Positions 28,101-36,156 of a stretch of 64,000 bases of DNA are shown piece after piece. Location: the NCBI RefSeq assembly GCF_008806755.1, contig NZ_WAAU01000008.1, positions 508,964-572,963 on the forward strand, written 5' to 3'. Position 1 is the first letter of the stretch. Each line of letters opens with the position of its first letter. The DNA comes from Tenacibaculum aiptasiae. Lineage in GTDB: Bacteria > Bacteroidota > Bacteroidia > Flavobacteriales > Flavobacteriaceae. Under the pieces are notes generated by a model that saw only the letters and a list, made by a program, of their open reading frames with translations, ran no database searches and was not told the DNA's origin. The position numbers and the translations under genes are program-made.

Positions 28101-28502
28101 TTATAATCCATTAATTCCAAAATATAGAAACATAATTCCAAATATTAAGAACAAATATTTCACAAGAAAATCTTTTTTAGGTAAATAAAATCTTCCCTCA
28201 GGATTGTTTGGGTCATAATACACTGGTGTTATTTCTCCTATTTTAAACTTAGAATTACTCTTTCCTTTAATTCGTATATTTTTTGTTATTCCATTGTCTA
28301 AATATTCAAAAGTCAGAATTGGGAATTTCACTTCTACTTCCCCGTAATTTCCAGCCTCAGTATCTTTTCTTATTTCTCTTTCATATGATACTACTCGTGC
28401 ATTAGTTAGAATTCCATTTTTTTTAATTAGAATATTTCCAATCATCGTTTTTAACCATAAAATTAGAAAAACAACTCCTAGTATTATAAGTATATAATGC
28501 AT
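28101..28502 (-). CDS. DUF3592 domain membrane protein
   Basis: 133 residues: N-terminal helix, a beta-rich loop with EVEVKFPILTFEYLDNG and PVYYDPNNPEGRFYL, and a C-terminal helix. The pattern Y-D-P-x-N-P near the second helix is typical of DUF3592. Function unknown. Confidence 0.75.
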   Translation of the reverse strand: MHYILIILGVVFLILWLKTMIGNILIKKNGILTNARVVSYEREIRKDTEAGNYGEVEVKFPILTFEYLDNGITKNIRIKGKSNSKFKIGEITPVYYDPNNPEGRFYLPKKDFLVKYLFLIFGIMFLYFGINGL

Positions 28503-28627
28503 TTTATTATTGTTATTAGTGTATTTTTTGTCCCTTTTTCTGTTGCCGTGGAAAGATAATTAATAAGATTGAATTTTTACCAAGGAAACCCAATCACATA
28601 ATTATATAACTTATTATTCAACGCTTT

Positions 28628-29077
28628 TTATGCTGAAATACCTAAATCAATAGGTTTCCAATTCTCAATTTCAATCTCATAAATAGCAAATCCCCTTTTT
28701 TCCACAAAGTTAATTTCCCATTTACTCAATTTAGTCGGATTTTCAGGGATATTTATAAAACTAATATCTAAATCTTTTAAAATTGATATTTTTGAACTTT
28801 TTGAGTCAACTTCTCGAATTTTGGCATTCAAATAATTTTCCAAATTATCAAGCAGTTCAGGATACTTCTTTTCAATTTTAAAAATGAGTTCTTTTTGTAT
28901 TTTACTTATCCCATGCTCATTATTATACACATAAAATTCAATTATTTCATTTACAGAATCCACTTTTCTATTAACATTCCAATATGATCCACCCAAACTA
29001 TTAGATTTTTTAAATATTAAAACACCGAAAGTCTCGTCCATTATTTTAATCCTTTGTTTCTTGAAAATGTTCAGCAT
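28628..29077 (-). CDS. Hypothetical protein
   Basis: About 149 residues from M-L-N-I-F-K-K at 29077; a longer frame starts at 29158 but its first 27 residues look like chance. Contains GGSYWNVNRKVDSVNEIIEF and KWEINFVEKRGFAIYEIEIENW. No family recognised. Confidence 0.55.
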   Translation of the reverse strand: MLNIFKKQRIKIMDETFGVLIFKKSNSLGGSYWNVNRKVDSVNEIIEFYVYNNEHGISKIQKELIFKIEKKYPELLDNLENYLNAKIREVDSKSSKISILKDLDISFINIPENPTKLSKWEINFVEKRGFAIYEIEIENWKPIDLGISA

Positions 29078-29237
29078 TTCTGTCTTCTTAAATATTGCAA
29101 AACTAATTATATCAAAGCAAATATATTTTTTAATAATAAAATACAACACACTATTCATTAGAAATAAAACTTATTTTACTTATCCCAATACATCAATGAT
29201 TTTTTTAGTTTTTAGGATCTGAAAACTTAAACTTTTG

Positions 29238-29275
29238 ATATAAAAAAACCAACACTTCTTAGGTGTTGATCTATG
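29238..29275 (-). terminator. Terminator of the 75-residue membrane-protein gene
   Basis: CAACACTtcttAGGTGTTG hairpin; on the minus strand followed by GGTTTTTTT. Similar hairpins follow the minus-strand genes at 23961 and 29847. Confidence 0.7.
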
Positions 29276-29309
29276 ATAAGTAATGTTTTGATTTTTTTTA
29301 AAATCAACT

Positions 29310-29537
29310 TCATAAGTTGATTATATAATCATATATATATACAATTAAAGAGTAATAAACTAAGCCCATCAGAGTAGGAAATACATATTTATCAAAACCT
29401 TTTATAATCTTTCTAATTAAAAACAATAATGCTTCGGCATAACTAAAATTATTATCTTTCTTCCAGAGAATAAAAAGTAATAATACTAAAAAAGACATAC
29501 CTAAAAGCGCAACCCCTAATAAGAAAAAATGTACCAT
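29310..29537 (-). CDS. Small two-helix membrane protein
   Basis: 75 residues: helix about 3-25, a polar segment NNFSYAEALLFLIRKIIKGFD, and a second helix about 53-72. No family recognised. Confidence 0.5.
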   Translation of the reverse strand: MVHFFLLGVALLGMSFLVLLLFILWKKDNNFSYAEALLFLIRKIIKGFDKYVFPTLMGLVYYSLIVYIYDYIINL

Positions 29538-29624
29538 ACAGCAAATGTAAAAATTTATAACTTACAAAATCATTTAACAGATCAGATAAATAACTTTCAT
29601 TTTAATTTATTTCTTAACCTTTTG

Positions 29625-29735
29625 ACATAAAAAATCAACACTTTAACGATGTTGATATGTGATAGGCATTTTTTTAAGATAATCAACTTATTTGTTGATC
29701 TTAAAAAAGCCATTAACCTTTAAATTCAGTATTTA
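29625..29735 (-). terminator. Paired hairpins downstream of the zinc-motif protein gene
   Basis: ATCAACACTttaacgaTGTTGAT and AAGATAATCAACTT...TTGTTGATCTT are two stems, with T-rich minus-strand tails. Confidence 0.55.
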
Positions 29736-29846
29736 ATTGGCTATTTTTTTTATTGCTTACAGTATGCTTTTAACTTCTAATTAATTACTCGGCACTTTTC
29801 ATTAATCTTTTTCCTTTCAATATTTGAATATCTATAATTAAGGAAC

Positions 29847-30476
29847 TTAAAATTTATATTCAGAGTACAATGGCGCACCTCCAGATTTATAATGCTCTTC
29901 ACACAAAACTTCCCAGTATGGGTTGTCATTTCTTAACTTGCCGGCTTCACCACATAGATGACATATTTCTAATGACTTTTCCAAATACTTTTCCGTAATT
30001 TCATGTAACTTTTCATCAGCATTTATTCCCACCGAAAATCTCAACTCTCCCCATTTTTCTTTCATCACCAGAACTTTTCTGTCCCAACCTGAAGCATCTA
30101 ATTCACGCATTAATTCAAGAACTAAATTATTCCAACCATCAAAAAATTGGGTATCGGTTTCGTTAAGCTCGGTAAGCTTTTGTAAATCGTATCTATTGAT
30201 TCTATCATTAATCACAAAATCTTCTAATTTTGTTGTGTTTCGATTCACAAAATCTGCATTTCCATAAATACTTTCAAAATGAACTTTTCGTTTTTCTCTA
30301 TTACGCTTTTTCAATTCATTTTCAGAAAGAGTAGATGACTGAACTAAAGGAGAAGAAGAGAGACGTTTAACTTTTTTTTTACCTTTCCAATTTCGTAATG
30401 CTGTAGGTAACCGTTGTCCTAAATAAAGAATCAAAATAGTTACTATGGCTATAATTTTTAAGATTTTCAAATCCAT
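29847..30476 (-). CDS. Hypothetical membrane-anchored protein with C-terminal zinc-ribbon-like motif
   Basis: 209 residues: one N-terminal helix (about 5-20), a long basic linker (KKRNREKRKVHFE), then a domain with WDRKVLVMKEKWGELRFSV and C-H-L-C-G-E-A-G-K-L-R...C-E-E-H. The C-x2-C...C-x2-H set can bind zinc. I have seen similar WGELRF domains in uncharacterised, often toxin-immunity-like proteins, but cannot assign it. Confidence 0.6.
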   Translation of the reverse strand: MDLKILKIIAIVTILILYLGQRLPTALRNWKGKKKVKRLSSSPLVQSSTLSENELKKRNREKRKVHFESIYGNADFVNRNTTKLEDFVINDRINRYDLQKLTELNETDTQFFDGWNNLVLELMRELDASGWDRKVLVMKEKWGELRFSVGINADEKLHEITEKYLEKSLEICHLCGEAGKLRNDNPYWEVLCEEHYKSGGAPLYSEYKF

Positions 30477-30745
30477 TCAAATCATTTTTTTTTGTTAAGC
30501 TTAAATCATAAGCTTTAACTTAATATAAACACTATAAATAAAAACCTTCCAGCAATCCCCTTAAAACTGTTTGGTATCTACGAAGAATCATCTGTGTTTC
30601 TATAAATGTACTACGACTGATTAGATACAAATAAATATATTGATAATTTAGCTTATGACTTTTGGAAAACACAACATTTTACTTACCACTATGTCAACCA
30701 ACTTTTCAGTTTTTAATAGATCGGATAACTATAGTTTTACACTTT

Positions 30746-30807
30746 TACATTTATTCATTACACTTATGAGTCTTTGTAAATCAGCTTTTTTTAAATTAAT
30801 TAATTTG
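30746..30807 (+). promoter_or_regulatory. Class B upstream block and -7 box of the leader-peptide gene at 30833
   Basis: TACATTTATT at 30746 is followed by TTACACTTATGAGTCTTTGT and, 54 bases from the block start, TTAATTTG (30800-30807). Identical layout at 34640-34701 and 51193-51254. Confidence 0.65.
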
Positions 30808-30832
30808 AAAAATTAATTTTAAACTTTAAATT

Positions 30833-31015
30833 ATGATTAAGAACATTTCAAACTTAGGAGTAACTCTAAACAAAAAAGAACAACAAAATATTAAAGGTGG
30901 TAACAATGACCATCCTGATACTTTTTGCAATTTCATTTTCATGTGTCCAATTGGGCAAATATGTAGATATGCGAATAATACTGGTACCTACGGAAAATGT
31001 GAGTATGCTAAATAA
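30833..31015 (+). CDS. Double-glycine-leader Cys-rich peptide 1
   Basis: 60 residues. Leader M-I-K-N-I-S-N-L-G-V-T-L-N-K-K-E-Q-Q-N-I-K-G-G; the core after GG has three cysteines with CPIGQIC, a motif related to CPTGQLC in the peptide at 43251. The leader (amphipathic, ending GG) is the type cut by C39 peptidase-ABC exporters, so this is probably a secreted bacteriocin-like or signalling peptide. Uses the class B promoter. Confidence 0.75.
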   Translation: MIKNISNLGVTLNKKEQQNIKGGNNDHPDTFCNFIFMCPIGQICRYANNTGTYGKCEYAK

Positions 31016-31069
31016 TTTTTTTGATTGCCACTCTATGAAATAATAAATAGGTGGCTTTTAAATTTGAGT

Positions 31070-31303
31070 TCAATACTCAACCTTTTTAAGAATATCTTGC
31101 CTATTACTATCTACTCTTTTAAAAATATCTTGAGATACTGAATAAGTTTCAATAGGTTCTTTTGCAAAAGTGTGAAGTAATGTTTTTACAATATCGGTAT
31201 TGTTATTACAGTGCAGCCATTCGTATTCATCTGAAGGATCTAAAATTATTGGCATATGATAATTCCCTTTATTATTTGGTGAATTATGTATTTCTTTAAA
31301 CAA
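31070..31303 (-). pseudogene. C-terminal fragment of a SRAP (YedK/HMCES-like) peptidase
   Basis: 77 codons, containing HMPIILDPSDEYEWLHCNNN and KEPIETYSVSQDI, matching the last third of SOS-associated SRAP proteins. The catalytic N-terminal Cys and the main fold are missing, so it is a remnant. Confidence 0.65.
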
Positions 31304-31354
31304 TGGATTTACTTAAATAGTTATAATACTTGCTGAATACAAAGGTGTATGTCC

Positions 31355-31427
31355 TTTACCACTCAATGCAAGAGTAAACTCAATAATATCGATAAAACCA
31401 ACTATACCCCTCTATTTTACTAGAGGG
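31355..31427 (+). other. Copy 3 of the yebC 3' end and terminator (attachment-like duplication)
   Basis: TTTACCACTCAATGCAAGAG, TAAACTCAATAATATC and then CCCTCTA-ttttac-TAGAGGG repeat 21932-21995 almost base for base, including the last coding codons of yebC, with no yebC upstream. This is what one end of an integrated element leaves behind. Confidence 0.7.
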
Positions 31428-31493
31428 TTGTACTTTTAAGAATTAAGTTCTATATCTATTTTAATTCTGTTAAGCTTATTCATTCTTTTTTCT

Positions 31494-31669
31494 TTATGTA
31501 TTTTTTGGATTTTTAGAAAGATACCCCATTAATAACATAATGACTCCAACTGTTACTGAAATTTCTCCAGTAATTTTATTGAAAAAGAGCCCAACAATTC
31601 CGACTAAAGTAATTCCATTTGAAACAATAATTAGTTCTAAATCATCTTTTTAGCTTTCTTTTCGTTCAT
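31494..31669 (-). pseudogene. Frameshifted small membrane protein
   Basis: Reads M-N-E-K-K-A-K-K then a stop; adding one base restores DDLELIIVSNGITLVGIVG, LFFNKITGEISVTVGVIMLL and MGYLSKNPKNT, a plausible two-helix protein of about 58 residues. The break is near 31648. Confidence 0.5.
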
Positions 31670-31823
31670 ATTTAATTTGTTGTTTTTTTAGTATTTCTTC
31701 TCAATTAATAGCAACGGTATGCATATGAAAAGCTACGTATTTGTGTGAGGATTTTCCGAAGGAAAATCATAAGCTAGTAAACGAGGAACTAACATAAATC
31801 AAACTAAAAATAATATTTTTTTA

Positions 31824-32261
31824 TTATTGTTGAAACTCTCCAAATTCGCTACTCTTTTCAGTCCATAAAAAATATTCTCCAAATAAAGTTCCAGATAATA
31901 ATTCGGACGTTAAGTTCTCAACTTTTTGTCCATTAATAGTCAATCCGATACTTTCGTTATTGTTTAGATTCTCTTCAATTTCTCTCAAGAAATTAAATGC
32001 GGTAGAATCCAAAACATTTAGAATAAATCGGTTCAAAATTTCCGTTTGCCTTTCGTTCAATCCGTTAAAAAACTCAAATCGTTCATCTTCCAATTGTTGT
32101 AATTCAGGTGCTAAATTCGGATTTCTTGGTAATTCAGAATATTCTTTTGCAGTCATAGATTTCCCGAACTCTCTCTTTTGGGAATAATATTTAAAGTTTT
32201 CATCTCGTAATTTTTTTACGATTATTTCTCCAAGTTCTTTATAATCCTTTGAAAATTCCAT
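31824..32261 (-). CDS. Hypothetical cytoplasmic protein
   Basis: 145 residues, acidic, helix-rich, no signal. Contains ERQTEILNRFILNVLDSTAFNF and GLTINGQKVENLTSELLSG. It looks like small immunity-type proteins, but no family is recognised. Confidence 0.55.
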   Translation of the reverse strand: MEFSKDYKELGEIIVKKLRDENFKYYSQKREFGKSMTAKEYSELPRNPNLAPELQQLEDERFEFFNGLNERQTEILNRFILNVLDSTAFNFLREIEENLNNNESIGLTINGQKVENLTSELLSGTLFGEYFLWTEKSSEFGEFQQ

Positions 32262-32489
32262 TCAGTTAAAATTAGTTCTGGTTTGCGTTTTGAGTATTAT
32301 TGGTAATTTGTTTACATACACATAAAATAGGTCGTTATACACCTAATTGGGTAAAGAAATTTGTGTATTTATCTCTCTTTTTCTTTCCAGCTAAGTTAGA
32401 GAAATAATTATTTACTACAATTATATCAATGAGCTTATTCGTTTTTTAATAACCTCGATTTATTACAGTTTAAATTTATTTTTACTTCT

Positions 32490-32696
32490 ATGAAAAACAG
32501 CTATGATCAACTTAATATTGAATATGTAGAAACTAAGAAGACTTCTTCTCTCGTCAAGTTCACAACTATCGTTTTAATTTTAATTTTTGTATCAATTCCG
32601 TTATCTCAAATTAATCCTGACTTCAAACGTTGTGTTACTGTTTATACAGGAGGATGCTTAGGCATAATACCTACTCCAAAATGCTTTTGCTTTTAA
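32490..32696 (+). CDS. Tiny membrane protein A1, near-leaderless
   Basis: 68 residues: N-terminal M-K-N-S-Y-D-Q-L-N-I-E-Y-V-E-T-K-K, a helix (about 21-39), then a Cys-containing tail. The first 17 residues are identical in the gene at 34085. -7 box TATTTTTA (32477-32484) ends 5 bases before the ATG, so the transcript probably begins at the start codon. Confidence 0.6.
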   Translation: MKNSYDQLNIEYVETKKTSSLVKFTTIVLILIFVSIPLSQINPDFKRCVTVYTGGCLGIIPTPKCFCF

Positions 32697-33044
32697 CTAC
32701 ACTTATTTTAATGTTCATTTACTTAACTGATAGAAGAACTCTTCTGAACGATACTTAGTTTCTCTTAATCTAATTATCAAAAAAACAACTTAACTGCTAC
32801 ATTATCTTAAAATTATAAATTAAGATTTTGTTTTTTCATTAGCTTAATTAGTTAGTTTATATAAAAGTAGTATTAAAGATGACTGGTTACTTATTTTCTT
32901 TTTCTTCATTCATAATTCTACTGTTATTTTTTTGATATTAAAAAACCACTTCAATTCAAGTCGTTGGTATTATATTAGTTGCCTTATCCGTTTTTTAACT
33001 AGACTATTTATAGTATTTGTCAACTTCTGTTAAATAAGGCAAAA
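32697..33044. other. Gene-poor stretch
   Basis: Starts with a CTACACTTATTTT word also found before other small genes of this region; I see no convincing gene, only AT-rich DNA, up to the operator of the next peptide gene. Confidence 0.5.
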
Positions 33045-33100
33045 CCTTACTTTTATTACGGTTTTTAATTAGTTATGTTAATTTTCATTATTTAGATTTG
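33045..33100 (+). promoter_or_regulatory. Class A operator and -7 box of the peptide gene at 33121
   Basis: Reference copy of the class A site: dyad CCTTACTTTTATTACGG (33045-33061) inside AAAACC...GGTTTT, then exactly 31 bases, then the -7 box TAGATTTG (33093-33100). In standard numbering the dyad centre is near -51, a place used by activators. Nine other intact sites before leader-peptide genes keep CC-N13-GG and the 31-base gap; AAAGCC/GGCTTT at 36157 and CCATA/TATGG at 51697 show paired changes that keep symmetry. Confidence 0.75.
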
Positions 33101-33120
33101 AGAAATTTAAAATTCAAATT

Positions 33121-33279
33121 ATGTTAAAGAACATTTCAAACTTAGGTTCAATTTTGAACAAAAATGAACAACAAACTATTAATGGTGGAAATACTAACTG
33201 TGGAGTTTTCACTAGACCATGTCGAGATGGTTATGGTTTTGACGAAAACTGTTGGTGCGTTCCAGAACCAGGAAACTAA
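33121..33279 (+). CDS. Double-glycine-leader Cys-rich peptide 2
   Basis: 52 residues; leader M-L-K-N-I-S-N-L-G-S-I-L-N-K-N-E-Q-Q-T-I-N-G-G, core of 29 residues with four cysteines (C...PC...CWC). The core pattern resembles that of the peptide at 38187 (C-x5-PC...CQC). Followed by the terminator AGCGGACTTCGGTTCGCT, also identical after 38187, so the two are recent relatives. Confidence 0.78.
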   Translation: MLKNISNLGSILNKNEQQTINGGNTNCGVFTRPCRDGYGFDENCWCVPEPGN

Positions 33280-33287
33280 AATTAATT

Positions 33288-33312
33288 AGCGGACTTCGGT
33301 TCGCTTTTCTTT
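33288..33312 (+). terminator. UUCG-loop terminator
   Basis: AGCGGACTTCGGTTCGCT (33288-33305) plus T-rich tail; the same sequence recurs at 38349-38366. Confidence 0.85.
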
Positions 33313-33327
33313 TTCTTATACTCTTAA

Positions 33328-33590
33328 TTATAATTTTATTAAGTTTAGTAGGTTGGAATTACCATAAGAAATAAGTCATACTTTTAGAATAATATTCATT
33401 AAAAAATGAGCCAATAATGAACCAAACAAACTAAAAACATAAACAAACTCAATATATACAATACTTAGAAACTCATAAAATGATGTAAACACAGTTTGCT
33501 TCCCTACTCAAAAACATCAATTACAACTCTCTATTTTACTAGAGTATTTTGTTTTTTATCTCTCTTCTTCTTGAGAACCTTAATCCTCTT
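33328..33590 (+). repeat. Island repeat with yebC-end copy 4
   Basis: TATTAAGTTTAGTA, GGAATTACCATAAGAAATAA, TGAGCCAATAATGAACCAA, AAACTCAATATAT and a decayed terminator CTCTATTTTACTAGAG (33445-33546), followed by a decayed end of the small acidic protein seen at 27880. Parallel to 27693-27900. Confidence 0.6.
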
Positions 33591-33665
33591 TTACTATTGA
33601 AAAACCTCAAGAATAATAAAAAGAATAAAACTATACTATTATTTTGCTTTTACTACTTTTGTATT

Positions 33666-33758
33666 ATGTGGTGGTTAATCTCATTTATCGTTTTAGGAAT
33701 CATTTTTCCAGTTCTTGCAGAATATCTTGACAACAAGGAAATGGACAAAGAGGATTAA
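33666..33758 (+). CDS. Tiny membrane protein A2, near-leaderless
   Basis: 30 residues: M-W-W, a helix, then the charged tail EYLDNKEMDKED. A longer frame upstream runs through a repeat and would contain the promoter. -7 box TACTTTTG (33654-33661) ends 4 bases before the ATG. Confidence 0.5.
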   Translation: MWWLISFIVLGIIFPVLAEYLDNKEMDKED

Positions 33759-33791
33759 CTACACTTATTTTGAATTTATACATTTGTTTGC

Positions 33792-33908
33792 ATGAATAAA
33801 GAATTAAAAAAAATATTCTTAACTACATTTATTATAATTTTAACATCAATTGTATTAGTTGCTCTTATTTTTCTATATCTTATACCTTTACCTAGTCCTA
33901 CTTGGTAA
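33792..33908 (+). CDS. Tiny membrane protein A3, near-leaderless
   Basis: 38 residues: M-N-K-E-L-K-K then one long helix and a short LPSPTW end. -7 box TACATTTG (33779-33786) ends 5 bases before the ATG. Confidence 0.55.
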   Translation: MNKELKKIFLTTFIIILTSIVLVALIFLYLIPLPSPTW

Positions 33909-33940
33909 CCTACTGTTTTAAAAATTTATATTTTTGATTC

Positions 33941-34039
33941 ATGTTTTTATTTAATCTACCCTTAATTCTGACAGTATCTATAAGCTTATTTCTATTACAT
34001 ATTGTTTATAACTACTATCGAAAAAGAAAGAATAATTAA
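33941..34039 (+). CDS. Tiny membrane protein A4, near-leaderless
   Basis: 32 residues: an immediate helix and the basic end YYRKRKNN. -7 box TATTTTTG (33929-33936) ends 4 bases before the ATG. Confidence 0.5.
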   Translation: MFLFNLPLILTVSISLFLLHIVYNYYRKRKNN

Positions 34040-34084
34040 ATAATCTACACTTTTACTTTATTTTGTTTTTACTATTTTTACTTT

Positions 34085-34279
34085 ATGAAAAACAGCTATG
34101 ACCAACTTAATATCGAATATGTAGAAACTAAAAAAGTTTCTATTTTTGTTAAACTCACAACTTTTCTTTTAATTCTAATTTTTGTTTTCACTCCATTAGC
34201 TGAATTTGTTGATGTGTTAGATTATAATTATGCCGTTCCCTATTCTTTTGAACCTGAATTTTTGAAACTTCTAAATTAA
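34085..34279 (+). CDS. Tiny membrane protein A5, paralogue of A1
   Basis: 64 residues. The first 17 residues equal those of the gene at 32490; helix about 21-38; a different, acidic C-terminal tail. -7 box TATTTTTA (34073-34080) ends 4 bases before the ATG. Duplicate N-termini with divergent tails suggest selection for variation outside the membrane. Confidence 0.6.
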   Translation: MKNSYDQLNIEYVETKKVSIFVKLTTFLLILIFVFTPLAEFVDVLDYNYAVPYSFEPEFLKLLN

Positions 34280-34321
34280 AATCACCTATACAGTTTAATT
34301 ATTAATTTATATTTTTACAAC

Positions 34322-34486
34322 ATGAGTTTAGAAGAAGAACTAATTGTTGCTATAATATTTATCTCTTTTGTATTGTTAATAGGTTTAATAATTTCTTTAA
34401 TTAGATACTTATTAGGCTTTAAAAACAATTTTATTAATCCTACAATTGACAACGACGACTTCTCTTTTTTTGATGATTTATTTTAA
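34322..34486 (+). CDS. Tiny membrane protein A6 with acidic-aromatic tail
   Basis: 54 residues: short acidic start, one helix (about 9-30), tail ending DNDDFSFFDDLF. -7 box TATTTTTA (34310-34317) ends 4 bases before the ATG. A similar architecture and ending (SDDDFFNFD) is found at 61051-61203. Confidence 0.55.
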   Translation: MSLEEELIVAIIFISFVLLIGLIISLIRYLLGFKNNFINPTIDNDDFSFFDDLF

Positions 34487-34639
34487 TACTACACTATTTA
34501 TAATATTTATTTTTCTTTCTTAAGAAAAAACTTAATTCGTAATATAGTATAGCTTTTAGTTCCCCCCTGTTATTTTAATTTTTTGTTATTTGAAACAGAA
34601 ATTACTTACTAACAACTAACTTATACCCTCATTCGCTTT

Positions 34640-34701
34640 TACATTTATTTCCTACACTTTTGAATCTTTATAAATGAGAGCATTCTTAATCATTTAATTT
34701 G
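34640..34701 (+). promoter_or_regulatory. Class B block and -7 box of the peptide gene at 34728
   Basis: TACATTTATT at 34640, CCTACACTTTTGAATCTTTA, then TTAATTTG at 34694-34701; block-to-box distance 54. Confidence 0.65.
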
Positions 34702-34727
34702 AATAATTAATAACAAACTTTTAAATT

Positions 34728-34949
34728 ATGATTAAAAATATTTCAAATCTAGGTACTCTTTTAAATAACAAAGAATTAAAATCTATTATTGGTGGTGGGG
34801 ATGGTTTTGTTCAATGTGAAGATGGGGCTACATTTAGTTCTACTGCAGAATCAGTACAATCTGTAATAATAAATGGCAACCGATGGTGTCAAGACCACGG
34901 ACATGGTAGATTATCTTGGTATTATTTTATTGAAGTTAATCGAAAATAA
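34728..34949 (+). CDS. Double-glycine-leader peptide 3
   Basis: 73 residues. Leader M-I-K-N-I-S-N-L-G-T-L-L-N-N-K-E-L-K-S-I-I-G-G; the core is longer than usual (about 50), Gly/Ser/His-rich with only two cysteines. Class B promoter. Confidence 0.7.
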   Translation: MIKNISNLGTLLNNKELKSIIGGGDGFVQCEDGATFSSTAESVQSVIINGNRWCQDHGHGRLSWYYFIEVNRK

Positions 34950-35010
34950 GAGCTTTAATTCATTTTATTATTCACATAGCATTCATATTAATATCTTTTT
35001 TACGGTTTTA

Positions 35011-35066
35011 CCTTACTAATTTTATGGTTTTTAAATCGATAAATACTTATTAACTAATTAAATTTC
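35011..35066 (+). promoter_or_regulatory. Class A operator and -7 box of the peptide gene at 35089
   Basis: CCTTACTAATTTTATGG (35011-35027), gap 31, TAAATTTC (35059-35066). An extra half-site TTACGGTTTT precedes it. Confidence 0.65.
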
Positions 35067-35088
35067 AAGGAATTTTAAAAAAAACATC

Positions 35089-35247
35089 ATGTTAAAAAAC
35101 ATTTCAAGCTTAGGTTCTGAATTAAGTAAATCAGAACAAAAATCTATTAAAGGAGGTTTTGGTGATTCTGGTTGTCCTTGGGGAAAATGCCGTAACAAAT
35201 TTGGGAGATGCTCAATGATAGAATGTCAACGTCAACAAGAGCTTTAA
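35089..35247 (+). CDS. Double-glycine-leader Cys-rich peptide 4
   Basis: 52 residues; leader M-L-K-N-I-S-S-L-G-S-E-L-S-K-S-E-Q-K-S-I-K-G-G, core GFGDSGCPWGKCRNKFGRC... with four cysteines and a basic character. A strong terminator follows. Confidence 0.78.
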   Translation: MLKNISSLGSELSKSEQKSIKGGFGDSGCPWGKCRNKFGRCSMIECQRQQEL

Positions 35248-35261
35248 ATAACCAAATTATA

Positions 35262-35310
35262 AAAAATAGAACTGTCTGTTTTTATTTTAAAAGCAGACAG
35301 TTCTATTTTT
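35262..35310 (+). terminator. Strong intrinsic terminator
   Basis: AAAAATAGAACTGTCTG (35262-35278) pairs perfectly with CAGACAGTTCTATTTTT (35294-35310). Confidence 0.88.
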
Positions 35311-35417
35311 AAAATCAAAATCTCCTATAACTTATCAATAGAAAAGATAACTGTATTTAGTAATTTATTCCTTTTTACAATTTTGAAAGAAGATTAAAAA
35401 GATATTTTAATGATTTA

Positions 35418-35545
35418 TAACATCTTCTTTATTTATATTACATGCTATAAAGTTGAAAAATAAACGGAACTTAATTTATTATAAAATCCGTAAAATCAAC
35501 CAATTTCAATAGGTATAAGAAATAAAGTTCCGCTTATTAACTCCT
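35418..35545 (+). repeat. ~125-base repeat, copy 2
   Basis: Matches 25005-25130 (TATAAAGTTGAAAAA, AAACGGAACTTA, AATAAAGTTCCGC). Here no gene follows on the same strand. Confidence 0.5.
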
Positions 35546-35633
35546 ATACTAACCATAGTCAAACCCTTTAATACTAGAAAACTATAGAAATTTATAATGA
35601 TAGATTTTTTAAAGTTTATATTACTTATCGTGT

Positions 35634-35960
35634 TTATTTAAGGGAATAAATATATGCTTCAACTTCCTCTTCTGTATCTTTTAACACCACTTTTGTTATT
35701 ACTCTTTTGTATGCTTGTCCTTCAAACTCATCTAAGTCTTTCCAACTGTCTTCTAATTTATCAGAGTAAAATATATTTCCTATAACCTTTTCAACTTTAT
35801 TCTCAAGTCGTATTCCTGGAAAACCGACATCTGCCCCCCATCCTTCTTCGTATAATTCTCCCCAAACATATCCCTTTTTCCATATCCCTCCTATGTTTTT
35901 TAATATATACTCATTTGGTTTTTCTGGCCCTAAAGTTCCATACACAAATAGTTTTTCCAT
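35634..35960 (-). CDS. Gamma-glutamylcyclotransferase-like (AIG2/GGCT fold) protein
   Basis: 108 residues starting M-E-K-L-F-V-Y-G-T-L-G-P, the substrate-loop motif (F-x-Y-G-T-L) of GGCT/AIG2 proteins, with the conserved acidic DEFEGQAYKR segment that supplies the catalytic Glu. Family members cyclise gamma-glutamyl amines; the actual substrate is unknown. Confidence 0.85.
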   Translation of the reverse strand: MEKLFVYGTLGPEKPNEYILKNIGGIWKKGYVWGELYEEGWGADVGFPGIRLENKVEKVIGNIFYSDKLEDSWKDLDEFEGQAYKRVITKVVLKDTEEEVEAYIYSLK

Positions 35961-36156
35961 TTCAATATTCTTTTTAACGTGTTCTTTATTATATTTTTTA
36001 TCCTTTAAGACTTTTTATTTCAAAAGTTAATCTATTTATCGTTTTTAGAAGTAAGCTAAAATAGAAAATTATTCACTACGACTTATCTGAATGAAGATTA
36101 ACAGTTTTGAAAATTTAAAATATTAAAAATGTTAATTTTAGTTAAACAAGGTAAAG

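Noticed and set aside
33045..33066. The CCTTACTTTTATTACGGTTTT elements as rho-independent terminators
   Set aside because: The stem would be only 5-6 A/T-rich pairs with a 13-base loop, and real terminators are already present after the preceding genes. Constant distance to the -7 box fits an operator better. The one exception with a true terminator (49320) is reported separately.
33549..33665. Longer version of the protein at 33666
   Set aside because: Upstream part is repeat DNA (decayed acidic protein end) and contains the -7 box.
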